Shown in pieces: positions 46,401 through 59,450 of a stretch of 64,000 bases of DNA. The first letter of the stretch is position 1, and every line of letters starts with the position of its first letter. The DNA comes from Echinarachnius parma (Eukaryota > Echinodermata > Echinoidea > Clypeasteroida > Echinarachniidae). Below the pieces are notes generated by a model. That model did no database searches, was not told where the DNA came from, and saw only the letters and a program-made list of their open reading frames with translations. Both the position numbers and the translations under genes were made by a program. The DNA is taken from positions 135,001 to 199,000 of the forward strand of contig JBAMJV010003796.1 in NCBI GenBank assembly GCA_037951105.1, given 5' to 3'.

Positions 46401-49400
46401 AAAAGTTTACCCCAGATAACTCAAGAGGGCGTGCCAGGGTCATGAACCAATCATCAAGGTCGCGAAACAAGGCTTCTCAATTTTCTCATTTACATTGATC
46501 AAACACATTGCACGAATGGTGAATGTAAAACTGTACATGACTCGGATGTACAGTACTTGTAGGTGAAATGTACACGGCATGTAAATAATTATAAAACTAG
46601 CGCAGGTGAAATATACACGACAGGAATGTTCAATAAACAAGAATGTAAAATTTACATTGTATAGTTTGGGTAATTTTACAACATGGAATGTGCAATATAC
46701 ATGCCTTGAATGTTCAATATACAAGAATGTGAAATGTACATGGGGGTTTTCCTTCATAATACGTGACTGTAGTATGTGATTTTGGGTAAGTGCAATCATG
46801 TAGTGCATGCATCATACATCAAAATAGACCGACTGACGAAATGTGGAATTATCGTACAAACCAAATGATATCCACATTTGATTCCATGTTCTATTTTCTA
46901 TAACTGAATGTTGGCTCTATGTCTAGAATTATACAAGGAATATGTTGCGTTAGATTTATAGAAGCCTATAATGGACAAAATAAAGTTTCACACTACTACT
47001 AATACTAGTTTTGCATTATTGGCGCTGCAGCGCAATATATTATAACAACGTATACAGTAATAGTAACGCAATGGCTTAGCCAAGAAATTCAGGGCCCTGG
47101 CGAGTGTTTTCCTGGCAATGGTAACCGCAAGAGGTATGGGCTGCCAAGTAGTTGCATCTTCCCTTTCATGTCACCTTTCTGATATTCGTTCTCGTTTTTT
47201 TTCTTTTCATTTGTGTTGTCTTTCAGATCCATCAGTTATTTATCTTCTGCCATTATTTTTTTTTATCCCGTGCAAAATTTGTGCCTAGACTATTGTAAAT
47301 TTGTATTTATAAGAAATGTAGCTCCACCATTTTTGCTTTGCCTGTCATTAGTTGTATTAATTTAGTACGGAGTTTATTTTAGGTAAGTCATCATTTGCAC
47401 GATGACGTTCAATTTACGTCATGACAGTATAATTTTTCTTTTAATAAACCACATGTTTTATATCCCTTTTTTTCAAGCTATTTATTAAACCTAAAAACAG
47501 AAAACCCTCAAAAACACGAATCGAATTATATAGATATACTTGAGTTTAATTCAGATCGTTAAAAATAAAGTCGTGAAGTTTTGGGCTAAACATTTTATAT
47601 TATCTTATTATTAGTCTTAAAAACAATTATATTCAAAGTATTTTTCGAAGTCAAATTATATTAATTTTGCTGATACAAAATGTGCAGGTGCCTGTATCTT
47701 TAAATGATTTGTTCGATGAAAAAAACAAAAAAATGAAGTAAAATATTATAGTTTACCCGGAGCGCTGCACGGGGTCATGCCCGTTATTGTAAGTGCATCG
47801 CGACTGTACGTTGAACTTGTCTGGTGATATGGATTTACGATTTCAGTGAAACAAATCAAATGGGCGAAAATGAACTAGTATATAAAACTAAAAATCGATG
47901 AATTACCCAGACATACAGACAAGTTGAACTTCCTGCATCGTTTGTAGGGTAAAACGCAGTCGAAATTTGATAGACAGGAAAATGACGGGAGTTCACAGGT
48001 GTCAAATCGAACGGTTTTATTTTAGTTTTTATAAGCATAAGTTTGCCATTGGCTTTGGGAAAATAATTATGTTTATATTTTGTTAGCAGATTGACATATT
48101 CCCGAGTTTGTCATTCACTTTGGAAAAAAAAATGATGTTTGTTATTTTGTGAGCAGATTTAAAAGTATTCCCCGCTGTGTACAGTTGTTTTTTTTTTCTT
48201 CGAAGAAATGAATCTAATGCCAGGGACTAATTCACTTTGTAAATAAATATGCAACATAATATAGGCCCAAGGGCCAAGTAAGTGGAAATGGCTGCACTAA
48301 TTATTCTCCGTAATGTTTACTATACTTCTATTTTCTCAGAGGGTATTTTAGTTAGTTCCATGATGCATGTGCTGAACGCTACCCGTATACTGTGTGCAAA
48401 TAATTGCGTCGCGAATTTCAAGGAACGGATTATCCTTTCCTCTCGCACCGCTCTTTTCCTAGAATGTAGAATTATGCTGAAGCGAATTATCAATGTTGTT
48501 AGTTATCTATCTCTCTTCAATCTGTATTTGGTTTTGTTAATCATTAGAACATACAAACTGTTAGTAGACAGTCATCGAATAAGTTACTTTCATGTACCTA
48601 CGAATGTAATGTATGTTATATACAGAACATAACCGATACAGCGTGATAATTAATTACTGTGAAGTTCAGTATAATCATGATAATTATCTTACGCTTGTAG
48701 TTGTAATAAACCCATCATCGGAACTAAAATATTTTTTTCGAGCAAAATATCTAGTAAGTGAGGTGCATAGTTAGAGTGAAGAAATTCTCCATAAAATCAT
48801 AGAGAATAGGACAGATTTACAATAATAATGGGAAAACTGTTCATATCACATGTGCGAGTGTGTTTGGTTTGACATAGTAACGGTACGTGTAAGTTACGGT
48901 CTGAATTGCAAGACTACTCGCTGGGATTGAATCCCTGGAAAAACCTTCGGTACACTCCGATACGTGACTCATCGCCTTCACGCAGTACGTGGGCGCTGTG
49001 CGTTCCAAGTATTCACAGCGCTGTGTACTTGTGTATACCACTCTCTCTCGCATGCAATACCATCATGCTGATTTCGCAGGGGCGAGCCCCCCTCTTACCT
49101 GTGTTTTAAAGGCGCATTCCAGTTTTGCAACAACAAAAATAATCCCCGATGAATTACCAGTAATAACGCTTTGGCAAGCCTCTTTACTCGCCGCTGAACT
49201 TGGAAGGCATAATCGGGCCTTTGCAAACCTCGAGTCATGAATATGTGGTAACTCTTATCACGTAAACAAATACTAATCATTTAGGATTTATACAAACCGT
49301 AAACTAATTAACATGTTACAAATTATATACCTATTAGTGACACTCTTTCTCTGGAAACAATAAAATGAATAACTTTGAAATTATATAAAATCGTGTAACA

Positions 49401-52180
49401 CATGTACATATGACTATGTACAGTGCATGACGAATGTGTTAAAGCAGTTGTATAACATGTCATTGTCCTGCGAGTAAATGTGTGATGTATTTCGCTTATA
49501 TAAATTATGTGTCATTATTTTCAAGCATGATAGCTGCAGTCCCAGCTTTCAACTTTATATTTACGACTGTGCAAAAGTGTGAACTTGTGAAGTGTGTCTT
49601 TAAAAGCAAGCGCTAGGCCGTACCAGGGAGTTTGCGTGCAACCCGAACGCACAGGGCAGCTATTGATCCCAGCCGTAGAAAGCCCATTATACCAATTATG
49701 TGTCTCCCTCCTCCGCACTCTCGATTCTTCTGATGATAATAAACCAAGTTCAATCCAGTTTTGTATGTGTGTGTTTGTGAGGTATTGGGGAGGAAGGGAG
49801 GGGGAGGGGGGCTGGGGCTGGAGAGGTGGCTTAAAATAATGTTTTTTTCATAAACTTACAGGCAAAACTCTTGTTTGCTTCAAGTTCAAATTAGTTACGA
49901 CATCACTGCCGTTTCACTAATTCAGGGGGGGGGGGGGGGGCACTGAGGGGCTATCAAACTTAAAGTACACGGGGTGCACCCCTGTAGCTACGCCAGAACT
50001 CACGATTTTTTTCAAGGCACTTATTATAAAATCATTGATCATTCTCGCTCGCTTCTGATTCATTTAAAGTCTGAAGTTGTGGACGATTATTTCTCTTTTA
50101 GCAAGTAAATCAGACTTGATGCATTAATATTCTGAACTTCCACCTACTTACAGAGAGAAAGCGAAAAAAAAGGGGTCTAGGTCATTCTTTTTAAATTACC
50201 GAGCAGCAGATGTGGCATTATTGGCGTAGGCGTGTGCATTATATATCAAACTATGTATTTATGTTGTGGTTTTTTTCATTCGCCCATCAATCGGTCACCG
50301 AGTTAATCACAATATGCGCCATATATTTATTACATTGATTAAAACTGATTAATTACTTATATTATAATTATTTTCTGCACGGGAATCAAACAGTGTTGGC
50401 TCGAGTTGTAATCCAAACAGAACAATTATGTATCTAAAGGCAAAATTGCTAAGAATTTCTGTCAAAAATTAATGGCCACCAAGAAGTAAAGATAAATAGA
50501 TTAAATTATATTCTATATACTTTTACAGTGTTCAGAATATATAATTTTATATTCCCCATTTTGTAATCAATTCGAATTCTCTCCCGATTTTCTTGCACCG
50601 ATTTCACGAGTATTATCATTTATAGGGCGCTAGGAAAGGTCAAGAAACGAAAAGAGGAAGGAAGTAAACAGTTGTTACGCTCTCTGGTCACAAGGAAAGT
50701 CCATTTATGTCTCCCTATAAAGGACCGAGTCCCTGCTACCTTTTCTGTTTTCTTTCGTTTTTTAATCTGTTTAAATTGACTTTTTTTTTTTAGTCACAAG
50801 ACCCTAAGCTGGTGGTAAAGCTATTATTTTTTTTTTAGGAGAAAAGTGACGGAAATTGAGTGTGTCATTGGAGGTGTTGTGAAGAAAGTATAGAGCACTA
50901 ACCGTGCCCGAGGCCACCAACCTTATAGCAGCGTGAAGACATCCAGTAAACATAACCTTGGTATATTTGGGGAAGTTGACCTACTATAACGAAATAGGAG
51001 CGGAGCAATGGAAGGGAAAATCACTTTCTTATTTTCGAGATATACAAGTTTATAAAGTCAGTCTAGTAATGGTTCTTTGATTGTCTTTATTGACCTCTAT
51101 TAGGAATAAGGGCCCTTCTATGATTTCCGGGGCCCCTTTTTTTATGGCATTTCGGGGCTAAATCTGCCCGAGCCCCGTACTTTTTGCAGGTGGCGAGGTT
51201 CTGGTTAAAATTATATTCTAAACACTGTAAAACCTGTCAAAAAGTAATTACGTGTTTCATGACATACACGTGTAAGAAATATATGTGTGTCTCGATCGCT
51301 ATACGAAATAAATATAGCCATACAGCTTTGCATTTGTCACTCTTCCGTTAAAAGAGTAAGACAGTTCACAAAGTCATCACTTATAATCAAAGTCGAAAGA
51401 TTTAGCGAGATCCGGTTTGTAAACTTGACACTGGCTTCTGTCAAAAGAAAAGAAAAGAAAGAAAGAAGGAAGATAACAAATGATAAAAGTAGGTCCACGT
51501 TTTAAATGCAAAAAAAAAAAAAAATGAAAAACGGATTCTGTTTTAAGCCTTTCCTCGCGGCGCAGGTTATGACGAACGATGACAGCCAGCTTGGGACACG
51601 AATTTTGACAGTTGTGCGGAAGAAAATTGACGAGAACATACTACACTGGCAGGATATCATTTGGCGATCCTGGTGAAGATTTAATGGATTCCAAACGAGC
51701 TGGAAATTGCCATTTACGGTTGTTTAAGAAAGAGAAAAAAATGTGTGCAAGAGGAAATTCGATAAAGATCTGATTTAGGGATTTTTTTGATGAAATTTAG
51801 GGAGAATATTAGCAAACATCACGCCTGCGTTTACGCCCAAGCAAAACCTTCATCAAATCATGCCACTTCCCTGCCCCGCGGGAAATTGGCTTTCATTTCG
51901 CTCTATTATATATTTTAAACATTTGTTAGCCCCTTTATTTGCTTTCGCTTTAAATTCAAGTAAAATGATATCATAACCTCTACATGGGGATCTAAATGTT
52001 GGCATCAGTAATTCATTGGAGAGTAGAATGCAATGTATCGACCAGTACATCCGAGACTAAGGCAAAACAGACATCACATATACTAATTGATAACTTGTGT
52101 TGTTTTCAGTATGGAGTTACACGAATCGTAATTATTATAAATACTTAACTTTTCATTGTATCTTGTATCTCCTGCTACAG
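43426..52180 (+). other. SoxF: SoxF intron (8755 bp) within the HMG box
   Basis: Begins GTGAGT and ends TCCTGCTACAG. It splits the HMG-box codon for Gly107, phase 1. An intron inside the HMG box is a known trait of SoxF genes. Contents: AT-rich DNA, a CTT-rich patch (44730-44830), a purine-rich block (45540-46430), G runs near 46176 and 49926, and loosely repeated GAATGT..CAATA blocks at 46500-46750. I see no TTAA MITE and no other gene. Open frames here (up to 145 codons) follow base composition. Enhancers are plausible but not identifiable. Confidence 0.92.
45540..46430 (+). repeat. Purine-rich (GA/AAG) block in the SoxF intron
   Basis: About 900 bp with a strong A+G bias on the plus strand (GAGAGAGA, GAAGAGG, AGGGAAAG). 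A G run lies at about 46176-46194. The long Ser/Leu/Phe open frames on the minus strand (45727-46198) are products of this bias. Confidence 0.8.
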
Positions 52181-53328
52181 GAAAAGCTTGGAGGAGCCTG
52201 ACACTGATGCAGAAGCAGCCATTTGTCGAGGAAGCTGAACGCCTCCGCCTGAAGCACATGGCCGACCACCCGGACTACAAGTACCGCCCTCGCCGCCGCA
52301 AGGGCAAGAAGCGACAGGGACGTGGTCGCGACGGAAGCAGCGGAGATGCCTCCAGCTCATCCACGCCTTCAACGCCCTCCCCGACGACGCCTCTGACCAA
52401 CGGACTCCCCTCTAGCGCGATGCCGACTCCCGAGGGATCTCCGAGGACCTCTCCCACGCCTATGGATGGTCCAGGAGGTCAGATCGAAACCAAATACAAG
52501 CTCCCGCCGTTCAACAGCCTCTACGATATGTCTGGCAACGCTCTGATTCACTACGGCAGCAAAGTGGACTCTGGTCATGTGATGGGCTTGCCCACACCAG
52601 AGATGTCCCCTATTGATCACTCGGACAATGTCTTCACCTTCCCACCACCGCCTTCGGACACGCTAGCGCAGGATCTGTCAGTAGGAGTCCCACAGCCAAA
52701 CGCGAACGTCTTCGTCCCGATCCACAGTCCTGAAATGGTCATCAAGTCAGAGCCCAACACTTACGAGCTCCAACAATGCACGGACAATTCGGACTTACAC
52801 AATCAGCTGAATGGCACTGCAGCCATGTCAGCAAGTGCAGCGCTCTCGAGTCTCAAGGCGTTTGTGGCCATGGCGCAAGGCCAGTGTCCACAGCAGCAAA
52901 ACGTCGAAGTTTCCATTCAACATCAGCAACAGCAGCAGCAGCAACAGCAGCAGTCACATATGCAGCAGATGCAGATACACCTCTACCAACAACAGCAGCA
53001 GCAACAACAGCTACAGATCCAGACGATAGACCTTCAACAGCAACACCACAACTACACCGCTAACAGCAACCTGAACACCAGATACCAAGTAGCACCCATC
53101 CAGATGGCCGCCTACCCGTCTCAGGGTGTGTGTGACGTCATGCAGAGCGACGAAATGGGTGGCTGCATGAACTTTGAGCAGTTCTGTGATGAGGACCTGT
53201 TCGACTTCGCGAGGGAAGATTTCGATATGTACCTGTCCTCCGATAACAACCAACCCTGCGACAACAATGGCAGCTTCCTAGCAGCTCTCACAGACGCGAC
53301 GGCGCCCTCAACAAATTGCCTGTATTGA
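52181..53328 (+). CDS. SoxF: SoxF-class HMG-box transcription factor, coding exon 2
   Basis: Completes codon 107 after a TCCTGCTACAG acceptor and codes residues 108-488. Total protein is 488 residues, within the usual range for SoxF proteins. The second half of the HMG box runs [20 protein letters not shown] to [13 protein letters not shown] (about 146), followed by a basic stretch [10 protein letters not shown] that fits the C-terminal nuclear-localisation signal. Next is a Ser/Pro/Thr-rich linker (about 160-205). IKSE at 294-297 is a sumoylation-type motif. A Gln-rich region spans about 350-395. Near the end, [16 protein letters not shown] (443-458) resembles the SoxF C-terminal motif, which in vertebrate Sox17 binds beta-catenin and contributes to activation; the core here is DFDMYL, not the vertebrate form. 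The reading ends at TGA 53326-53328. Gln-rich length may vary between individuals because it is coded mostly by CAG/CAA runs. Confidence 0.96.
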
Positions 53329-55860
53329 GGAGTTTTTAGACGCCCAAGTCGCAAACAGACTTCTATTAAAGTCGCAAGTAATGTTTGAGACTCCTATTTA
53401 AGTCGCATTAGCAGTTGCTGCTAGGACTCCACAGTTGAAGCAGGATGTCCACGCCGCAAACGTTTGCTGCCTGAATTCTCGAGATGAAGAATTGCCACTG
53501 GGACTATTCTGCCAGATGCATTTGCAGGACTCCTAGTCGGGCTGGGATCCAGAGGCGAACAGTTCCAAGCAGTTGATTTTTTTATACTCTGATGATTTCG
53601 GATCGTCTTGAAGTTCATCATGAATGGAACTAACAGTACCTAACTGATTGCAGATTTGCCCTGGCTTCTTTTTATTTTACTAGCAGATCAATTGGCTAAT
53701 ACGCTTATTAGTTGTTTTATTCGAGTGCTTTGTCACATTTTTACTGTGACATAATTTGTTTACATAGCTCAAGGGTCGAGAGGAAAAGTGAGAGAGATAA
53801 GGGTTCTAAGAGACCAAATCTTGTTTATGCCATGGTTTTGTTTGGGTTCTGTTTTTATTGTGAGACCACTTTTAGAATGGGTCTGATCATGATTCAATGA
53901 TTTCTGAAAGGTGTTGGTATTGGACAGTTCAGCAAAATTGTTCGTTATTTAAGGTTACCTATATGTTATTCAGAGGTCTGTGAAACTATCCATTTTTATT
54001 TTGAAATACTCCATAACAACTGTAAAGGAATCATTATTGTTTTGGTGCTTCACTTATGTTTGAAGTAAGGTAAAGAGAACAAAATAAGGAACCCTTTTTT
54101 AGGGTGGACAATATGACAACTTACAGTAACTGAAAAAGAATGAGGTGTGTTTGAAGGCATCCCCATCTAGTTTTGGAAAAGTGGAATTTCGTTTTTGTAT
54201 ATTTTTTAGTTGTGCGATTTTGCGAGCAAGCAATCGTGCGGTCGCAAGGTTATGAGAGAACAAGATAGTATATATCCACCACTCAGTTTTAGCCATTTAA
54301 AAATAATGCCAAAAAAGTGTGTGATTTATTTTTTACATATTTAGAGATGGGGCATTATGGAGTGGCTCTAGAATATGGCTGACTGTCGACAAAATGTCGT
54401 TGTGAATGTACTTTCAAAAAAATGTGTATGTCGGAAATATGTTACATGTATTTAGCTTTCTGCGCTTTATTTCATGTTTCCAAACTTTCAGTAGTATCCG
54501 TAGCTGTTCTTATCTTCATGTACCAAGCAAAATCACGCTTTCATTAAACCATTCAGTTTGTTCACTTATGTTTAAAGGAGCTAAATTCTTGCTTTCACCG
54601 GGATTGTAAAATCGTATTGAAAACCTACAGTGAAATGAAATAGCTTCGCAAGTATAAGAATCTTATTTTGTATATAATTTGTAATAATCTTTCTTGCACT
54701 ATCTCCTAAAGAAACATTTGGCCATATTATGTTAAAATAGCATACTCATTAGCTTAACGTACATGTACATGTAATTCGTTTTTCACAACAGTAGTTCTAG
54801 CTTGTGCAATACATACTAAAAAGTAAAAACGCTAATACGCCCCACATTTCCGAATTTAAATCATCGCATTGTTTTAAAAATTCAACGGCACACTTCTGGG
54901 CACGCAAAGCCATTAGTCCAATGATGTATGTACTGGCCAAATACAAAATATGCCTTCTGAGTAATGATACACAAGTACTTGTTTTTAACAGTTAGGGATT
55001 TCGTTGTAGCATTGAATGAGTACTGTAATTCTTCTTGTATTAATTTGTGAACTATTTTCTAAGATTCATTTGTTACCATATAGTGCATAATTGATTTCTA
55101 AATGACTCAAACACTTCTTATGAATTTATGTCTCCGCTTTTTGTATTATAAAAACAAATGTTTTATTTTCTTTCTCGCTATATCTATGTTTTGCAATGGA
55201 TTTTACATTACAGAATTGAAAGTAATTTGAAGAATGGACCTTAATTAAACAAACAATTGTTTTGCGAATAGACACACATCTGAACAGTGAAATGAAGTCT
55301 GCCCGAGGTGGCACGTTTTAAAGTTTTGTTTAAAAGTCGTAATGATCTGCGACATGTTTTTCAGAAACAGGCGGGATCATGTGCGAGTGCGTGACTCGTG
55401 CAATACTCCAATGTCTGTATACAACACGAGCGTGCGGCGCAAGTGTGTTGTCAAATATGGCGGCTCCCTGTGAGCTCTTTTAAAGTGCGCCCTCTCAACA
55501 CCTGACGACGGCGTGTCTTTAAGGAACACGTTTTTGGAGACAGAATTATGCGCGTTGAACTAGCAAGATCATGCAAAACTGCCTTGAGGTGCAGAATTGG
55601 TTTAAGTTATTTTACATTGTTGCAATAAAATATTTATATATTTTTTGCAATGGGAGTGATTGTCATGGTTTTGATATTAGTAAGATGATTAGCAATGTAT
55701 GCCATATTTTGAACTGTAAAGTCGCCAGCAAACTAATTTCATGATGTTATCAATGCAGCGAAACATTTTTTTTTCTTTACATATTTTGTCTTCTTAAACA
55801 AAGATTTACATGTTATGTGTACAAGTAAGTGTGTGAATAAAGTACAGATATGAAATGCTG
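53329..55860 (+). other. SoxF: SoxF 3' UTR and downstream poly-A signals (inferred)
   Basis: Candidate AATAAA signals lie at 55624-55629 and 55836-55841, giving a 3' UTR of about 2.3-2.5 kb if used. A Pumilio-type TGTATATA occurs at 54669-54676. A CpG-rich patch at 55365-55530 contains AATATGGCGGC, a YY1-type site, which is odd for a 3' UTR and could instead belong to another promoter. No other gene is recognised. Confidence 0.55.
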
Positions 55861-57317
55861 ATAGAAGGATACTATGTTATTGTACGCAACAATAGCAGTG
55901 GGGAAAAAAAACTATTGTATATTCAAGTAACCATGGGAACAGGTGATCAAAGGTTTAATGTTGTATAATTATGTTGACTGATGAACCGAGATGAAATATT
56001 GGATTAATGCTAGTGTGAACCCGTTATATGCCGCATTGATATGGAGTATGAACGTATTATTATGTTATATCACACCTGGGTGTATTCACACATGTACAAA
56101 ATAAGGGTGGCGGTGGGTTAAGAGAAGAACCGTTTATGAGAAAGGTATATTATATGTAAATTACTCTTGTTTTATATTGATTAACTTATTCCATTTTGAT
56201 TGTCATATGTTGTACGGATGGTAAGAAAAAGAAAACATACTTCATGATTATTATTATTGTTATTACTATATATATATTTAACTTGAACATGTAATCAAGT
56301 GGACTGCTCGAGGGTTTATCCCACAAACTAACAATACATATTCAATCTTAACCAGTTAAAATCGTAGTCTTTTGACAAGACTTTTGAATCCCAATGTCAG
56401 AAACGACTGGTGAATGAAATGATAACAGCGCGGTTACGAGAACTGCTACTGCGCTTCTGGTCCGCCAATCCGCCCCTTGGCTGGTCCGTCCGGGGTGACA
56501 GACTTTGCCGGGGGACTTTTTTTTATCCATTACACCGGCCATCATCGGCCATGTTTTGCCGTTCAAACGCTCGGTCTTGCAAAGGGCTAGTTAGATCCCA
56601 GTGTGAAATTTCAAGAGAGTTTAAACATAGTAAAACAAGAACACAATAAGAAACGAAATGGTGCTGAATTAGCATTGGTATGTCAAAGAAAGACAAGTAA
56701 TTGGCGGACACAAAAACATAATTTGCCAAACTATTTTATTGGGATTGGTTGGGAAAATAGCACATCAATGCATCGTTATTAACTATAATTAACAGTGAAA
56801 ATTACAAGATTCACTCTCAATATATAACAAATTCCTGTATTAGTTTTGATTGTATAGTACGCATTGGAGTATACACAATGGTCAGTTATTGTTTTGAGTC
56901 TATAACTACCAATCTCGCCCCCACAGAGAGTTGCAGATCATTTGCTCATGTTTACGTCATCTTATCCTGGGATTGAGGTTGTGCGGGCCATACATCTCAA
57001 TCATAATATACATCTTTATGTTAAGTTTATGAAGAGTTAAATCTAGAGAGAAGATACAAATGAAATGTTTTATTATATATGAGAGAGTCTAGTATTGAAA
57101 GAAAAGTAAGATGAAATGGTTTATATGATATATAGTAAGATCTGTTTTTATGAACGAAAAGTCAAACGAGAAATACATGGAAATGAGTTTCATTGTCTCT
57201 TAAATGGTTAATTTTCAAGACCAAACAATTAATAAAAAATAAAAAATTCAACTTTATTACGAACAAATTGTATACTTGTCTGATGATTTTAACTACTTAT
57301 AGAATTTATGATCATTG
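55861..57317. other. Non-coding; GC-richer island near 56.5 kb
   Basis: A GC-richer patch at about 56420-56600 has CCGCCAATCCGCCCC and GGCCATCATCGGCCAT. Open frames there (79 and 72 codons on opposite strands) have no recognised domain. A promoter is possible. The rest is AT-rich. Confidence 0.4.
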
Positions 57318-58163
57318 ATGATATTGATAATGATTGTGATTGCTGCTGCTGATGATGACGATGATGGTGATGATTCTGGTGTTGATGGTGTTGATGGTGA
57401 TGATGATGATAATAGTGGTGGTGATTATGATGAATAATGATACTGTATGAATATAATGATGGTGGGTAGGTGGTGGTGATGATGATTCTGGTGTTGATGA
57501 TGATAATAATAGTGGTGGTGATTATGATGAATAATGATACTGTATGAATATAATGATGGTGGTGGTGATGATGATGATTGTGGTGGTGGTAATGATGATG
57601 TTGTGGTGATTATGATGAATAATGGTAATGTATGAATATAATGATGATGGTGGGTGGGTGGTGGTGATGATGATTGTGGTGGTGGTGGTGATTATGATGA
57701 ATAATGATAATGTATGAATATAATGATGATGGTGGGTGGGTGGTGGTGATGAAATGATTGTGGTGGTGGTGATGATGATGATAATAGTGGTGGTGATTAT
57801 GATGAATAATGATAATGTATGAATATAATGATGATGGTGGGTGGGTGGTGGTGATGAAATGATTGTGGTGGTGGTGATGATGATAATAGTGCTGGTGATT
57901 ATGATAAATAATGATAATGTATGAATATAATGATGATGATGATGGTGGGTGGTGGTGATGATGATGATTGTGGTGGTGGTGGTGGTGATGATGATGTGGT
58001 GATTATGATGAATAATGATAATGTATGAATATAATGATGGTGGGTGGGTGGTGGTGAAGAAATGATTGTGGTGGTGGTGATGATGATGATAATAGTGGTG
58101 GTGATTATGATGATGAATGATACTGTATGAATATAATGATAATGGTGGGTGAGTGGTGGTGAT
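57318..58163. repeat. GAT/GGT minisatellite, left part
   Basis: Units of about 83-105 bp built on GATTATGATGAATAATGATA, TGTATGAATATAATGATG and GGTGGGTGGGTGGTGGTGAT. Unit marks lie near 57422, 57518, 57607, 57690, 57795, 57897, 58000 and 58102. It is split from 61465-61883 by the LTR element. Confidence 0.92.
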
Positions 58164-58523
58164 TTTTGTGTATGTAAAAGATACTTGACGCAGGAGCGAG
58201 AAAGAGACAAGGACTGCTTTGCTTGGAGTCGAAGTAGCAAGTGCTTTTATTCAGAACTCATCTAACTACAGAACATATTATACACTATACAAAGGGGTCA
58301 CAAACACAGGGGCGGAATTACGAGGGTCCACTAATGGAAAGGGTGACCATGAGGGTAGGTGATGATTGAGGGATGATATAAACAATTGGTCGGAGGAAAG
58401 GCTTGGGTCAGTGGCTGGATGAAGGACACAGTACAATGTAGTTTACAGACATTTAAAGGAACATTATATACATTGGCATGGCAAATAATATAATACACAA
58501 TATTCATATTTACAAACACAATA
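58164..58523 (-). repeat. 3' LTR
   Basis: On the minus strand it starts TATTGTGTTTGTAAA and ends TTTACATACACAAAA, so its ends are inverted repeats with TG and CA just inside. A TATA-like GTATATAATG lies in the first 60 bases and AATAAA at plus 58246-58251 (minus sense), giving a U3-R-U5 order consistent with minus-strand transcription. Confidence 0.93.
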
Positions 58524-58537
58524 TCCCTCCCCTTCTT
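58524..58537 (-). promoter_or_regulatory. Polypurine tract
   Basis: Minus strand AAGAAGGGGAGGGA directly abuts the 3' LTR. In LTR elements this tract primes plus-strand DNA synthesis. Confidence 0.88.
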
Positions 58538-59202
58538 GATAAAAGACAAAAGTGATAGCTGGAGAGATAGAGAGAGAAAGATTGTGGAACAATTTGAATA
58601 ATCAATGAACGCAGAAAAACAGTAGGAAAGAGAGACCAGAAGAATTGGGAGAGCAAAATAAACAATCAATGCAATTACTTCAACAACAGTACAAATACTT
58701 ATTTACAGTGGATATTGCACATCAAAATCGAACACAACTAAAACGTGGACTGCAGTAGCGATAACAAGGAAAAGATAAAGCGGGAGAGTGGGAGAGAGAA
58801 AATCTGAAAGCATGAGAATCGTAACTTCTAAACAATGACTGGCTAACTGCAGTGTATGGGCAGAGTACATTCAAACTAATATACACCGTGGCTGGAATCG
58901 AGTATACAAAATAATCAACTGAATGAGATTGAGAGCATTATTGAAAACATCTCGAAAACTCTTTTAAAAACAATTATTAAAGCAACATCGTAACGCAAGC
59001 TTTGCATGTGAGGACATACAAAATATAAAGGTGAATGTGAACATCTAAGATGGCAAACAATAATGTAGCACGGAAATCTGAAAGCTTCTGGAAGATTACA
59101 AAACAAAGTGAAAACAAGAAATCAAATGTCTGAACAACTATTGGCTAGCACTGAAGTAAATGTAAAACAAAGTCCATAATCTCATTCGTTCAAACTGTTC
59201 AC

Positions 59203-59390
59203 AAATTAATGTCTTTCTAAGTACCAATGTCTAACTTCGACAAGTCCATGTGCACGAATCAATTTATTTCTAACTACAAATGTCTTACTCAAATTAATGT
59301 CTTTCTAATTACCAATGTCTAACTTCGACAAGTCCATGTGCACGAATCAATTTATTTCTTACTAACTACAAATGTCTAACTCTGACAAGT
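59203..59390 (-). repeat. 88-bp tandem duplication inside the LTR element
   Basis: AAATTAATGTCTTTCTAA at 59203 and again at 59291. ACCAATGTCTAACTTCGACA and GTCCATGTGCACGAATCAAT follow in both. Second copy has a 4-base insertion near its end. It lies in the untranslated part between the ORF and the polypurine tract. Confidence 0.88.
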
Positions 59391-59450
59391 CCATTTCCTC
59401 TCTCCTTTTCCTTTTTTGTTGAGAGTCCAGTTGTTGTTCACGTTGAAGGT

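Noticed and set aside
48900-48950. GGGATTGAATCCC as a tRNA B box
   Set aside because: No matching A box or cloverleaf; the motif is a simple palindrome.
49926-49995. G run with TAGCTACGCCAG as a DNA-transposon end
   Set aside because: No partner end or target duplication was found.
56348-56649. Open frames of 72 and 79 codons in the GC-richer island
   Set aside because: No recognisable domain; both strands are open because of composition.
57899-58240. Ile/Thr/Pro/His-rich open frames in the minisatellite (also 61272-62003)
   Set aside because: Repeat-driven frames without start context or domain.
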